Shown in pieces: positions 18,922 through 26,219 of a stretch of DNA of 64,000 nucleotides. The position numbers were made by a program, and so were the translations under genes. Every line of letters begins with the position of its first letter. The first letter of the stretch is position 1. The notes under the pieces were generated by a model. The model was given only the letters and a program-made list of their open reading frames with translations. It made no database searches and was not told the origin of the DNA. Where the stretch lies: assembly GCF_014696925.1 (NCBI RefSeq), contig NZ_JACJQY010000001.1, positions 186,001 to 250,000 of the forward strand, read 5' to 3'. The stretch is from Phormidium tenue FACHB-1050. Lineage in GTDB: Bacteria; Cyanobacteriota; Cyanobacteriia; Pseudanabaenales; Pseudanabaenaceae.

Positions 18922-19438
18922 GATCTGCACCGTCAGACTTGCTTTGAGTCTGGGTAACTTCAACATCCGTATTTAAGTGCGTACCCAAGCCTTTCACCAA
19001 TCCCACTACCATTGGTGCTAAACCCTCTCGTTGTGAATGATAGTGAAGGTGTATGGTTTGTTCTTCAACTTCCTCACAGTCAAAGGATGGCGGCTGGAGT
19101 TTGGGAAAACTTATTCCGACACGGGTATGAAGATCATCTAGGTTCTGTAAAAATTCGGGAAGCGTATCACCGCTCATTGCCATCAATTCTCCATACCCTT
19201 CTTGAGATGTGTATTGCACCCAGAATTCTCCAAAGGCTTTCATGATTTCTGAAGTAGGTAGTCCCAAAACAAGACTTGCAGCCTTTACAAGGTTATGGGT
19301 TACATCATCTGGGTAAGACTCCATGCTGATGAAAGTATCAACTCCAATTTCAGCTTTATGCTGAATCTCCTTCCAAGCTTCTTCACCGAACCGACTACAC
19401 ACCATGTCATGAATTGCTTTGTTAACTAAGCCGTACAT
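18887..19438 (-). CDS. H-NOX heme-based nitric oxide/oxygen sensor
   Basis: Stand-alone H-NOX (heme NO/oxygen binding) protein of 183 aa, the standard length. It starts MYGLVNKAIHDMV, as most family members do. The proximal heme ligand is His104 in LDDLHTRVG, Pro116 lies in the KLQPP segment, and the heme-propionate-binding YxSxR motif is YHSQR (residues 133-137). A ribosome site AGGAG precedes the ATG. In related bacteria H-NOX binds NO and inhibits a partner kinase encoded beside it. Here the adjacent gene carries an HNOBA domain, which fits exactly. I cannot tell O2-binding from NO-selective behaviour by eye. Confidence 0.93.
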   Translation of the reverse strand: MYGLVNKAIHDMVCSRFGEEAWKEIQHKAEIGVDTFISMESYPDDVTHNLVKAASLVLGLPTSEIMKAFGEFWVQYTSQEGYGELMAMSGDTLPEFLQNLDDLHTRVGISFPKLQPPSFDCEEVEEQTIHLHYHSQREGLAPMVVGLVKGLGTHLNTDVEVTQTQSKSDGADHDEFTIQYKPN

Positions 19439-19663
19439 AAAATCTCCTATAGTACCGTTTCAGAATTGCTTATGTAGTTTGTGGAAAGCCCCTAGAGTAC
19501 TTGAAATTCTTTCAGAAAAATGTGCTTTTCATAGGTTACCCAGTTCGTAAGTAATTTCATCAAGTTTGATACAAATGAAAAACTTTCTCTCTTACCAAAA
19601 TATTCAAGAAATGTAAAAGAAAAAAGATAAAGAAACAAACGGAAGAGATAGATAAGACAAATC

Positions 19664-19750
19664 AAAACCCAAAAGATGAGTGGCGGCGGGAAGCGCCGCC
19701 ACTCATCTTTTGGGTTTTATGTCCTAAGCAAAACTTACATTGCTATATAA
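19664..19750. repeat. long palindrome with aaaaccc...gggtttt ends
   Basis: A near-perfect inverted repeat at 19664-19718: AAAACCCAAAAGATGAGTGG on the left, a GC-rich centre, and the complementary arm on the right. The flank 19719-19750 (ATGTCCTAAGCAAAACTTAC) is the reverse complement of the left flank seen in the related elements near 44.1 kb, and a fragment of it recurs at 14884-14902. It lies in the 469-bp gap between qorB and H-NOX, and the rest of that gap holds HIP1 repeats. Confidence 0.75.
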
Positions 19751-19771
19751 CTATTTTGTGGCGAGACTCCT

Positions 19772-19890
19772 TATTACTGTGAAGCGTGATTTCTAGGCGA
19801 TCGCACCAACAATCTATCTCTTAAAGGCGATCGCTATTTCCATGAGTCGTGATTATTAGGCGATCGCAAGAACAATCTATCTCTTAAACA
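19772..19890. repeat. HIP1-rich interspersed repeat, copy 2
   Basis: Two consecutive units, each TAGGCGATCGCA-(N)-CAACAATCTATCTCTTAAA, separated by GGCGATCGCTATTTCCATGAG. It lies immediately downstream of the qorB stop, so it may also be transcribed as the 3' part of that mRNA. Confidence 0.75.
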
Positions 19891-19907
19891 CAATCGCCTA
19901 GAACTTG

Positions 19908-20762
19908 TTATGTGGTTAGAGAAGCTTTAATTGATTCGCTAAGGGGAGTGCTTGGGCGACCTATTAATTGACTCAAAGTTTTGCTGTTATCAAACAATCC
20001 TCCTTTTGAGGCTCCCGTATCCGATTCCGCTAGCATCAAGGCAATTGGCTGAGGTAAACCAGCATTTTGTAACGCACGACTATAGTCGTCTTGACTTAGA
20101 TTCTGATACTGAACAGTCTTACCAGACTGCCTACTAAGTTCAGCCGCAAACTCGCTCAAAGTATATGCCTCATCGCCTGCTAATTCATACACCTTGTCAG
20201 TGCGATCGCTCGTCAATAAAACAGCAGCAGCAGCGGCATAATCTGCGCGAGTCGCTGAGGCAATTTTACCTTCACCCGCACAGCCCATTAAAACACCATA
20301 TTCAAGGGCAGCCGCAATAGCAGCAGTATAATTTTCTGTATACCAGCCATGACGCAAGATAACATGGGGCAACCCAGACTCTTGGAGGAGAATTTCCGTC
20401 TGCTGATGTTCGGCAGCCAATGGCAGAGGGCTACTGTCGGCGTGCAAGAGGCTCGTATAAGCTAGCAATTTTACATCGGCATTTTTTTTACAAGCGTTGA
20501 TCACGTTTGCATGTTGAGGAACGCGGCTACCGACTTCACTACCAGAAATTAGCAAGACTTTTTCGGCATCCGTAAAAGCCGCCTCCAGAGTATCGGGGCG
20601 ATCGTAATCAATCTGCCGAACTTGCACACCCAAGCTGGCAAAATCCGCGACCTTTTGTGGACTTCGGACTGCGGCTACTAATTCATTAGCAGGAACTGAC
20701 TTTAAAAGTTCTTTCAGGATCAATTGCCCTAACATTCCTGATGCGCCTGTAATAACAATCAT
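19908..20762 (-). CDS. qorB: NAD(P)H:quinone oxidoreductase 2-like protein
   Basis: NmrA-like atypical SDR of 284 aa that should reduce quinones with NADPH. It begins MIVITGASGMLGQLIL, the glycine-rich NADP loop. Long stretches agree with E. coli QorB (YtfG) as I remember it: LLISGSEVGSRVPQHANVIN, LLAYTSLLHADSSPL, EGKIASATRADYAAAAAV, VYELAGDEAYTLSEFAAELS and SDTGASKGGLFDNSKTLS. The divergent gene encodes the HxlR regulator that accompanies qorB elsewhere, so the annotation rests on two genes. HIP1 repeats follow its stop. Confidence 0.92.
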   Translation of the reverse strand: MIVITGASGMLGQLILKELLKSVPANELVAAVRSPQKVADFASLGVQVRQIDYDRPDTLEAAFTDAEKVLLISGSEVGSRVPQHANVINACKKNADVKLLAYTSLLHADSSPLPLAAEHQQTEILLQESGLPHVILRHGWYTENYTAAIAAALEYGVLMGCAGEGKIASATRADYAAAAAVLLTSDRTDKVYELAGDEAYTLSEFAAELSRQSGKTVQYQNLSQDDYSRALQNAGLPQPIALMLAESDTGASKGGLFDNSKTLSQLIGRPSTPLSESIKASLTT

Positions 20763-20821
20763 CGTTTGACCTCTTTGCTGTTTGTTTTAATGACATATGC
20801 AAGTTCAATATAGTGCTATAC

Positions 20822-20834
20822 ACTAACTTTTAGT
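20822..20834. promoter_or_regulatory. candidate operator in the qorB-qorR intergenic region
   Basis: The 96-bp divergent promoter region contains the perfect palindrome ACTAA-CTT-TTAGT and, next to it, two AGTAAGTA/GGTAAGTA half-site-like words. HxlR regulators of this pair normally repress both genes from the shared intergenic region, so this is where an operator is expected. The exact site is a guess from symmetry. Confidence 0.4.
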
Positions 20835-20858
20835 AAGTACATACAAAAAGGTAAGTAT

Positions 20859-21248
20859 ATGAATCCTCCCAATAATCGTCAAAATACTTTGACAGAACGC
20901 CTTGAAAAAGGCGATCTTTTTGCTCAACCCTGCCCTTCACGGGGAATACTCAAGCATGTTTGCAGTCAGTGGGGTGTACTCTGTCTGATGTCCCTTCGCC
21001 AAGGCACGCATCGATTTAGTGAGTTGAGACGAAAAATCGGGGGCGTTAGTGAGAAAATGCTCGCGCAAAGCTTGCAAACGTTAGCAGAAGATGGTTTTGT
21101 CCTGCGAGTGTCTCACCCTGTTGTGCCACCCTTTGTCGAGTACAGCCTCACGCCTCTGGGAGAAGAAGTTGCTGAGCATGTTGCCACTTTGACCGACTGG
21201 ATTGAGGTAAATCTACCAAGGGTGCTGAACGCCAGAGATAGACTATAG
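20859..21248 (+). CDS. qorR: HxlR-family redox-sensing regulator of qorB
   Basis: Winged-helix HxlR regulator of 129 aa. The sequence follows the E. coli YtfH/QorR type closely: KGDLFAQPCPSRGILKHVCS, FSELRRKIGGVSEKMLAQSL and VVPPFVEYSLTPLGEEVAEH. The early Cys in the QPCPSR segment corresponds to the single redox-active Cys by which QorR proteins sense quinones or disulfide stress. A second Cys follows in KHVCSQW. It is transcribed away from qorB, with a shared 96-bp promoter region. Confidence 0.9.
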   Translation: MNPPNNRQNTLTERLEKGDLFAQPCPSRGILKHVCSQWGVLCLMSLRQGTHRFSELRRKIGGVSEKMLAQSLQTLAEDGFVLRVSHPVVPPFVEYSLTPLGEEVAEHVATLTDWIEVNLPRVLNARDRL

Positions 21249-21271
21249 CAAGGGTTTTAAGATTAAAAATG

Positions 21272-21438
21272 GTTATGCTGTGAGGCTTGATTTATGGGCG
21301 ATCGCATCAACAATCTATCTTCTCAAAGCGATCGCTATTGCCGTGAGTCGTGATTTCTGGACGATCGCCGATCAATTGTATATTTTGCTGTATTGCGATG
21401 CGATCGCTGTTTGATTTTTGTAAAGTGGCGATCATGTT
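21272..21438. repeat. HIP1-rich interspersed repeat, copy 3
   Basis: Units GGGCGATCGCATCAACAATC and AGCGATCGCTATTGCCGTGA, then a second sub-family unit GCGATCGCTGTTTGATTTTT at about 21401. The same TGTTTGATTTTTGTAAAGTG word recurs at 24757-24779. It fills the gap between qorR and the first toxin-antitoxin module. Confidence 0.75.
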
Positions 21439-21470
21439 AATCTATAAAATATAACTTAAGGAATAAAGCT

Positions 21471-21662
21471 ATGACTGCTGTAGTACAAGAGCTTCTAAAC
21501 ACCTTTGACAACCTAACGTACTCAGAAAGATTAGATTTATTGTCAGAAATTCTGAGGCGTACAGTTTATTTAGACTTTGAACCATTATCTGACGAAGAAT
21601 TAACACTGAATGCCGAGGATATCTTCCTAACACTAGAGGAAGAAGAATTTGCTTATGAATAG
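21471..21662 (+). CDS. antitoxin of a MazEF-like module
   Basis: 63-aa acidic protein (MTAVVQELLNTFDNLTYSER... ending EEEEFAYE) lying directly upstream of, and overlapping by 8 nt, a MazF-like toxin reading frame. The helix-rich N-terminus with LTYSERLDLLSEILRR looks like small cyanobacterial antitoxins that neutralise PemK/MazF nucleases through an acidic tail. A good ribosome site AAGGAA precedes the ATG. The label comes mainly from gene order. There is no recognisable AbrB or other DNA-binding fold. Confidence 0.6.
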   Translation: MTAVVQELLNTFDNLTYSERLDLLSEILRRTVYLDFEPLSDEELTLNAEDIFLTLEEEEFAYE

Positions 21663-21988
21663 CCCCTATCGTGGAGAAGTTTGGCTAGTCGATTGGCTAT
21701 GTCGCCAAAGTCAGACCATGTTTAGTTGTTAGCATCCCAGCACTAGATAGGGATCGAGCATTAGTAACCCTAGTTCCACATACAACAAGTTTGCGCGATT
21801 CCAGATTTGAAGTGAAAGTGAAAGCTAAATTTATACGAGAAGGCGCTTTTGATGTGCAAAATCTCATCACAATCCCTCATGCTAAACTTTTACGCAAACT
21901 GGGAGAGCTAACATCAGAGCAAATGGAAGACTTAGAAGATGTCTTACTCGTATGGTTAGGATTTGATTCCGAAGAAGATGAAGACTAA
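21655..21988 (+). pseudogene. MazF/PemK-type endoribonuclease toxin with frameshift
   Basis: The ATG at 21655 begins MNSPYRGEVWLVD, the usual N-terminus of MazF/PemK mRNA interferases, but the frame then reads WLCRQSQ and stops at 21730-21732. Reading in the next frame from about 21696 restores GYVAKVRPCLVVSIPALDRD and continues to 21988 with VTLVPHTTSLRDSRF and FDVQNLITIPHAKLLRKLG, all toxin family segments. The shift is net +1 (or -2) nt near 21691-21697, where VDLG would be expected. Either the toxin is inactivated, or this is a base-calling error, or there is recoding. The antitoxin gene is intact. Confidence 0.8.
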
Positions 21989-22010
21989 CAATGGAAAACT
22001 TTGAGAAAGG

Positions 22011-22085
22011 CGATCGCTATTACCGTGAGTCATGATTTCTATGCGATCGCATTGATGGTGTAAGTCAAAAAATTGAGGCGATCGC
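22011..22085. repeat. HIP1-rich interspersed repeat, copy 4
   Basis: One unit GGCGATCGCTATTACCGTGA-GTCATGATTTCTATGCGATC followed by a diverged GGCGATCGCTGATCC. It separates the broken MazF module from the ATPase gene. Confidence 0.7.
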
Positions 22086-22171
22086 TGATCCTGTTATTTT
22101 GTTTGTGGTAGGCGCAGACATATTCGGCTAGAATTTATCAAGACGATCTGTATTGGAAAGGAAGCTCTATT

Positions 22172-23374
22172 TTGTCTAACCCAGATTCCAACACAAAGCA
22201 TCCGCGCCTTTTATCATTCACCCTTGACGGTTGGTCTGTTTTGGGTGGTCGAGTTACTGTGCCTTTACACGATGGTGTTGCAGTATTAGTTGGTCGTAAT
22301 GGAGCAGGTAAATCAGCCATTATTGAAGGACTTAAAGCTATCTCATTGTGTGCTATTGGTAAAGCTAATCATAGCGAAAGTATTCCCAAAATATTAGAGA
22401 TCGAAATCTTGACACCAGACAAACGTCATCTCATATATAAATATGAGCGTATTCCTCTATCTAAATCTACTGAAAGATTGGATATAGATGATTCTATAAG
22501 TGACAACTTGGTAGAAGGACAATTCTCTTGGAATGGCTATTGCAAATATATTGATGGGAAACAAGAGCCTCTCTGGACTACAGAAAATGGGATAACAACT
22601 ATAATTAATGAGCTTGGTCAAAATGCTGGAATTCTTGGCAATATTCACTTGTTCCCACAAACAACTCTTCCTGAGAACTCGTCACTAAAGTTCCCTCGCG
22701 AAATGTTTTGGAGCTATGATGTTTTGAATGGAGTTCGCATATTTATTAAGACTACTATTTCTAAGCGTCAGAACATTGCAATAAAAGTTTCGCGCAACAA
22801 AAAAATTGTTGTTGACGATAGTTTGGGAATAGCTAGTAAATTAACTCAAAAAATTCATCGTCTTATGGAAATAGGGAAACTTGATGAATTTGATAGTGTT
22901 TGTCAGAGAGTTGGACTTGGCAAAATAACTGAACAAAAATCACCTCAATATGTCGAATCCAGAGAGATCTCTGAAAAAGAATATTTTTTTGAAGTCAAGT
23001 TAGATGGAGTTAATATTGGATTCCTTTCCGATGGAACTCTTAAAGTACTGTCAATTCTTATAGAAATAATTGTTTCAAATTCTAGATCAACAATAATAAT
23101 TGAGGAGCCTGAAGCACAAATTCATCCAGCGATGCTAGCAAAGTTACTTAATGAAATCGAGACTTACACTTATGGAGAAAATTTAATTATTTCAACGCAT
23201 TCTCCGCAAGTAGTCGCATGGGCTAGTCCAGAAAAAATCAATCTAGTTCACCGCAAGGACGGTCAAACATTTGTTAGACAATTAGCTGAAGACGATATTC
23301 ACAGTATTATCGAATACCTTTCTGAAGAAGGTAACTTAGGGGAATGGATTTACAGTGGTATTCTCGATGAGTAA
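22172..23374 (+). CDS. OLD-like/AAA15-type ATPase of a two-gene module
   Basis: SMC/ABC-like AAA ATPase of about 400 aa. Walker A is VLVGRNGAGKSAIIEGL, a signature-like segment is IGFLSDGTLKVLSILIEIIV, Walker B is TIIIEEPEAQIHPAML, and the H-loop is LIISTHSPQVVAWA. This is the set found in OLD-family and AAA15/AAA21 proteins. The nuclease (TOPRIM) half of OLD is missing from this chain, but the next gene encodes a DUF4276 protein with TOPRIM-like residues, so the pair looks like a split OLD-type effector. The start is taken at TTG 22172, preceded by GGAAAGGA. It overlaps the next gene by 8 nt. Confidence 0.85.
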   Translation: MSNPDSNTKHPRLLSFTLDGWSVLGGRVTVPLHDGVAVLVGRNGAGKSAIIEGLKAISLCAIGKANHSESIPKILEIEILTPDKRHLIYKYERIPLSKSTERLDIDDSISDNLVEGQFSWNGYCKYIDGKQEPLWTTENGITTIINELGQNAGILGNIHLFPQTTLPENSSLKFPREMFWSYDVLNGVRIFIKTTISKRQNIAIKVSRNKKIVVDDSLGIASKLTQKIHRLMEIGKLDEFDSVCQRVGLGKITEQKSPQYVESREISEKEYFFEVKLDGVNIGFLSDGTLKVLSILIEIIVSNSRSTIIIEEPEAQIHPAMLAKLLNEIETYTYGENLIISTHSPQVVAWASPEKINLVHRKDGQTFVRQLAEDDIHSIIEYLSEEGNLGEWIYSGILDE

Positions 23375-23936
23375 CATTAAAATAGGTTTAATTACCGAAG
23401 ATGATACGGACTGGGATGCAGTTCGAGAAATTATTCATCGTGTGCTTGACTCAAATGTAACAATAAAAAAATGGACATCTGGGGGATCTGTTGCCAAAAA
23501 GAAACTTTCAAGGGAGCTTAAAGTTCTTTTTAACAAAGGTTGTAATGTTTTTATTGTTGTTCAGGATTTGGATCGTTCTCCGAATGGTTCCCTTAAAGAT
23601 GAGGAAACATTACGATCAGAGTTAGAACCATTATTTTCTGTGGTGAATAGCTTTAGCAAACATATCTGTATTCCCATTGAAGAATTAGAGGCTTGGTTTT
23701 GGTCTGATTCAAAGATTATCAAAGAGATTGGTGGCGAAAAATGTAAAGCAAACCCAAACCCTCACCAAATTAAAAGTCCAAAAGAGGCTCTTAAGAAGTT
23801 ATCAATTGGGAAAAATGGAAAGCCAAGTTATGGGACTAATAGAAATGCTGAATTAGCTAAAAAGCTGGATATGGTTGAATGCTCTAAGTATTGCCCATCA
23901 TTTAGGGAGCTAGTCAAATTCCTGCGATCGCTATAA
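23367..23936 (+). CDS. DUF4276/TOPRIM-like partner of the OLD-like ATPase
   Basis: 189-aa protein with the acidic residues expected of a TOPRIM-type metal site: GLITEDDTDWDAV (first Glu), VFIVVQDLDRS (DxD) and the conserved IPIEELEAWFWSD segment typical of DUF4276. The ATG at 23367 lies inside the end of the ATPase gene. A GTG 12 nt upstream is in frame but less likely. ATPase plus TOPRIM partner is the layout of anti-phage systems such as PARIS (AriA/AriB) and of split OLD proteins, but the DUF4276 partner differs from the DUF4435 partner of PARIS. Nuclease or RNase activity is an inference. Confidence 0.78.
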   Translation: MSNIKIGLITEDDTDWDAVREIIHRVLDSNVTIKKWTSGGSVAKKKLSRELKVLFNKGCNVFIVVQDLDRSPNGSLKDEETLRSELEPLFSVVNSFSKHICIPIEELEAWFWSDSKIIKEIGGEKCKANPNPHQIKSPKEALKKLSIGKNGKPSYGTNRNAELAKKLDMVECSKYCPSFRELVKFLRSL

Positions 23937-23969
23937 AAATATTGCTAATCTATAGTCCGAAAGAATTGC

Positions 23970-24150
23970 GATTTTAGGTGATCGCTATTAATGACCAGCG
24001 TCAATATTTGGAACAAGTTTACCATCTTCCATATAAACAATGCGATCGCTATTACCATGAGTCATGATTTCTAGGCGATCGCATCAACAATCTATCTCCT
24101 AAAGGCGATCGCTATTACCGTGAGTCATGATTTTTAGGCGATTGGGATGT
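23970..24150. repeat. HIP1-rich interspersed repeat, copy 5, enclosing a devA fragment
   Basis: Contains GGTGATCGCTATTA, then 57 bp from the end of a devA gene (separate entry), then two canonical units with GCGATCGCTATTACCATGAG, TAGGCGATCGCATCAACAAT and CTATCTCCTAAAGGCGATCG. It fills the 288-bp gap between the DUF4276 gene and the second toxin-antitoxin module. Confidence 0.75.
23988..24044 (-). pseudogene. 57-bp relic of the 3' end of a devA-type ABC ATPase gene
   Basis: Read on the minus strand this stretch encodes RIVYMEDGKLVPNIDAGH followed by a stop. The intact devA at 26302-27021 ends RIVYMEDGKLVPNIEVGH and stop. The DNA is also alike, with scattered third-base changes. Nothing of the gene remains upstream, because the sequence passes straight into a HIP1 repeat. 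The intact devA 3' end is bordered by the same repeat family, so the fragment was probably copied or left behind by recombination between repeats. Confidence 0.85.
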
Positions 24151-24224
24151 TTTGGGGGCGATCGCTCTACCCCCCCAACCGAACTCTATGTTAGGATTTT
24201 AAATATTTTTAGTATCTACACAAT

Positions 24225-24431
24225 ATGAAAAGCCAGTTATTACAATTAGCTTTTGAAATAGAGCTTCAAGACGGAGAAAAATTTACAATACCTAGCTCCA
24301 TAATAGAAGGAATCGGCAAAGGTAAATGGCTCATTACTATTCAGCCAAAATCAGAAACAGGCGATCGCGCCCATGATGCCTTTTTAAAAAGTTATTCGTC
24401 AGAAGATGAAGGATTATATGACGACTATTAA
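24225..24431 (+). CDS. antitoxin-like protein upstream of MazF-type toxin
   Basis: 68-aa protein (MKSQLLQLAFEIELQDGEKF... ending YDDY) with an acidic C-terminus. It overlaps the following MazF/PemK-like gene by 14 nt, the usual antitoxin-first layout. The N-terminal half looks like a small beta-rich fold, possibly DNA binding, but I recognise no named family. The role is inferred from gene order and size. Confidence 0.6.
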   Translation: MKSQLLQLAFEIELQDGEKFTIPSSIIEGIGKGKWLITIQPKSETGDRAHDAFLKSYSSEDEGLYDDY

Positions 24432-24747
24432 GGCAGGAGAAATCTGGGTTGCAGCAATTCCTTTTACCAATGGCATATCTTCAAAAAAGAGACCCGTATT
24501 AATTCTTTGGCTAGATGGAGATGATGTTGTATTAGCAGCAGTGACATCCGCGCAGCCGAGAACACAAACCGATGTTTTACTAAGAGACTGGTCAACCAGT
24601 GGTTTACGAGTTGCCTCAACTGTGCGTTTATCAAGACTTGATTGCTTAGAGAAATCTTTACTGATTACCAAATTAGGGCAGCTATCTCAAGAAGATGCTG
24701 ATAACTTGCGTGAAGTATGGAACATTCACATCAAACCCCAGTTCTGA
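24418..24747 (+). CDS. MazF/PemK-type endoribonuclease toxin
   Basis: 109-aa PemK/MazF-fold protein that should cleave mRNA when freed from its antitoxin. It starts MTTIKAGEIWVAAIPFTNG, where the GEIW segment is the first strand of the fold. SSKKRPVLILWLDGDDVVL follows with the RPVL signature, and the C-terminal half has STVRLSRLDCLEKSLLITKLG and LSQEDADNLREVW. An in-frame ATG 12 nt upstream is possible, but the ATG at 24418 gives the normal toxin start. Unlike the toxin at 21.7 kb the frame is intact. Confidence 0.82.
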   Translation: MTTIKAGEIWVAAIPFTNGISSKKRPVLILWLDGDDVVLAAVTSAQPRTQTDVLLRDWSTSGLRVASTVRLSRLDCLEKSLLITKLGQLSQEDADNLREVWNIHIKPQF

Positions 24748-24751
24748 AATA

Positions 24752-24895
24752 ATGCGATCCCTGTTTGATTTTTGTAAAGTGGCGATCGCTATTACCATGA
24801 GCCATGATTTCTAGGCGATCGCATCAATAATCTATCTCTTAAAGGCGATCGCTATTACTATGAGTCATGATTTCTAGGCGATCGCCTCAATAATC
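24752..24895. repeat. HIP1-rich interspersed repeat, copy 6
   Basis: Begins with the sub-unit GCGATCCCTGTTTGATTTTT also seen at 21401, then two canonical units GGCGATCGCTATTAC-(N)-ATGA, TAGGCGATCGCATCAATAAT and CTATCTCTTAAAGGCGATCG. It separates the toxin gene from the convergent HNH gene. Confidence 0.75.
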
Positions 24896-24944
24896 TATAC
24901 CCATATTGTAACGTTAGCTATCAGCCGAAGAATTAGGTGTTTGT

Positions 24945-25403
24945 TTAGACAACACGAGGATTCCTGTTCTTGAGTCCACGCTGGGTACGCCAATGAAGAA
25001 ACTGCTCAACATTCTTTGCATGCTTCGCAAAATTACACTTCTCGCAGCAAAGAGTCAGATTGGAAACCTCAGTGCGACCGCCTTGCACAACTGGAGTCAT
25101 GTGATCGATGTGCCATCTATCGGCGAGTTGAGCATCGCAGTATGCACACCTGTCCTCAAGTAACATCCGAATTTCCAGAATATCTTTATCTGTGTAGCCA
25201 TTGCCCGCAGACGATGCCTCGCGCTCCCTACGAATTGCTGAGCGTTCAGCCACACCATCTTTATTTGCCGAGCTGTAGTCCTTAACATAGGCTCTCATGC
25301 ATGCACGGCACTTGAAGCGGAATCCCCCGCTAGGAGTGTTCCCAAAGTTGTCCCGATTCAATGGATAAGACTTGAAACACGTGAGACATTGACGAATTTC
25401 CAT
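24945..25403 (-). CDS. HNH endonuclease
   Basis: 152-aa protein with two zinc-finger-like parts. The N-terminus has CLTCFKSYPLNRDNF and FKCRACMRAY, a treble-clef-like pair of CxxC motifs. The C-terminal half has the HNH core: CAYCDAQLADRWHIDHMTPV, then NLTLCCEKCNFAKHAK, giving CxxC, the catalytic H-I-D-H and the second CxxC. Such stand-alone HNH proteins cut DNA non-specifically or act in restriction and mobile elements. No partner gene is adjacent. The 228-bp gap upstream (25404-25631) shows only a weak imperfect hairpin. Confidence 0.85.
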   Translation of the reverse strand: MEIRQCLTCFKSYPLNRDNFGNTPSGGFRFKCRACMRAYVKDYSSANKDGVAERSAIRREREASSAGNGYTDKDILEIRMLLEDRCAYCDAQLADRWHIDHMTPVVQGGRTEVSNLTLCCEKCNFAKHAKNVEQFLHWRTQRGLKNRNPRVV

Positions 25404-25631
25404 ATCAATAAAGACCTATGACTAATGAATTAATAGGCTGTAGTTATCTTTAGCTCGACTGAAATCATATCTATTTGCCCGTTTCAATCATTTGTTATGC
25501 CCCGATCACTTCACAATTATTTGTCTTTATGATCGCCAATAATTTCTCAGAACTCACGTCGCAGCCAACTATCTTTATTTGCTTGGTCTGGGGCAAAGAT
25601 AAATAATCTTAGCACGGTCGAATTGTTGGAC

Positions 25632-26144
25632 TTATTTATCTGAAATAACTGCCTGCATATCGTCTTCATAGTAAGACTGCCCAGCACAGGTAGTGTTAAA
25701 GCTCTGCTGTAATATTTTATATTTATCTACCTGTGCATTGTATGTGGGCAGATACTCGTTATATGAGGCTACAAGTTTTCTCTGGTTTGTTATCAGTGCA
25801 TTGAAACTGTCTACCGATTCTTGACTATACCTGTCCACGAACGGTTCACGTTGAGAAATTGTTTGCTCAAAACGCTCAAGCTCAGACAATTTTTGTTTTA
25901 GCCTTGACTTCATTTGTTCAAGTCGAATACTGTCGCTATTGAGACGATTTTGCTGTCCAACGCATGAACGAAGTTGCTCACGGGAGAGAACTGAACCTGA
26001 ATTCTGAATATTGTTGCGAAGCCCTAAACCACGAAAACGGACTCTCACTCTTGCGTCTACATCTAAAACGTGAATCGTAAGAAAAGCTATCAAAGCAGAT
26101 CCATAGATTAGGAATTTGGTGTATGTATTCGTCTCTTTAAGCAT
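25632..26144 (-). CDS. exported or membrane-anchored coiled-coil protein of unknown function
   Basis: 170 aa. A hydrophobic segment at residues about 11-28 (KFLIYGSALIAFLTIHVLDV) could be a signal peptide or anchor. It is followed by an arginine-rich patch (ARVRVRFRGLGLRNN) and a long helical, Gln/Glu/Lys-rich coiled coil (about 55-115). Two cysteines, near residue 62 (RSCVG) and near the end (NTTCAG), could form a disulfide in the periplasm. I recognise no family. The neighbours give no clue. Confidence 0.6.
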   Translation of the reverse strand: MLKETNTYTKFLIYGSALIAFLTIHVLDVDARVRVRFRGLGLRNNIQNSGSVLSREQLRSCVGQQNRLNSDSIRLEQMKSRLKQKLSELERFEQTISQREPFVDRYSQESVDSFNALITNQRKLVASYNEYLPTYNAQVDKYKILQQSFNTTCAGQSYYEDDMQAVISDK

Positions 26145-26219
26145 AATTTACAGTTTTATCGCAAATGTTGCACAAATTATTCATTTAACCTAAAATATCG
26201 CAGATTCCTACTTTAAGTC

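Noticed and set aside
22172-23936. Calling the ATPase/TOPRIM pair PARIS
   Set aside because: The layout is similar, but the second protein shows DUF4276-type residues and not DUF4435. Without a profile search the name would be too specific.
25016-25288. Open frames inside the HNH gene in other frames
   Set aside because: They overlap a well-supported HNH coding region with both CxxC motifs and show no family resemblance.
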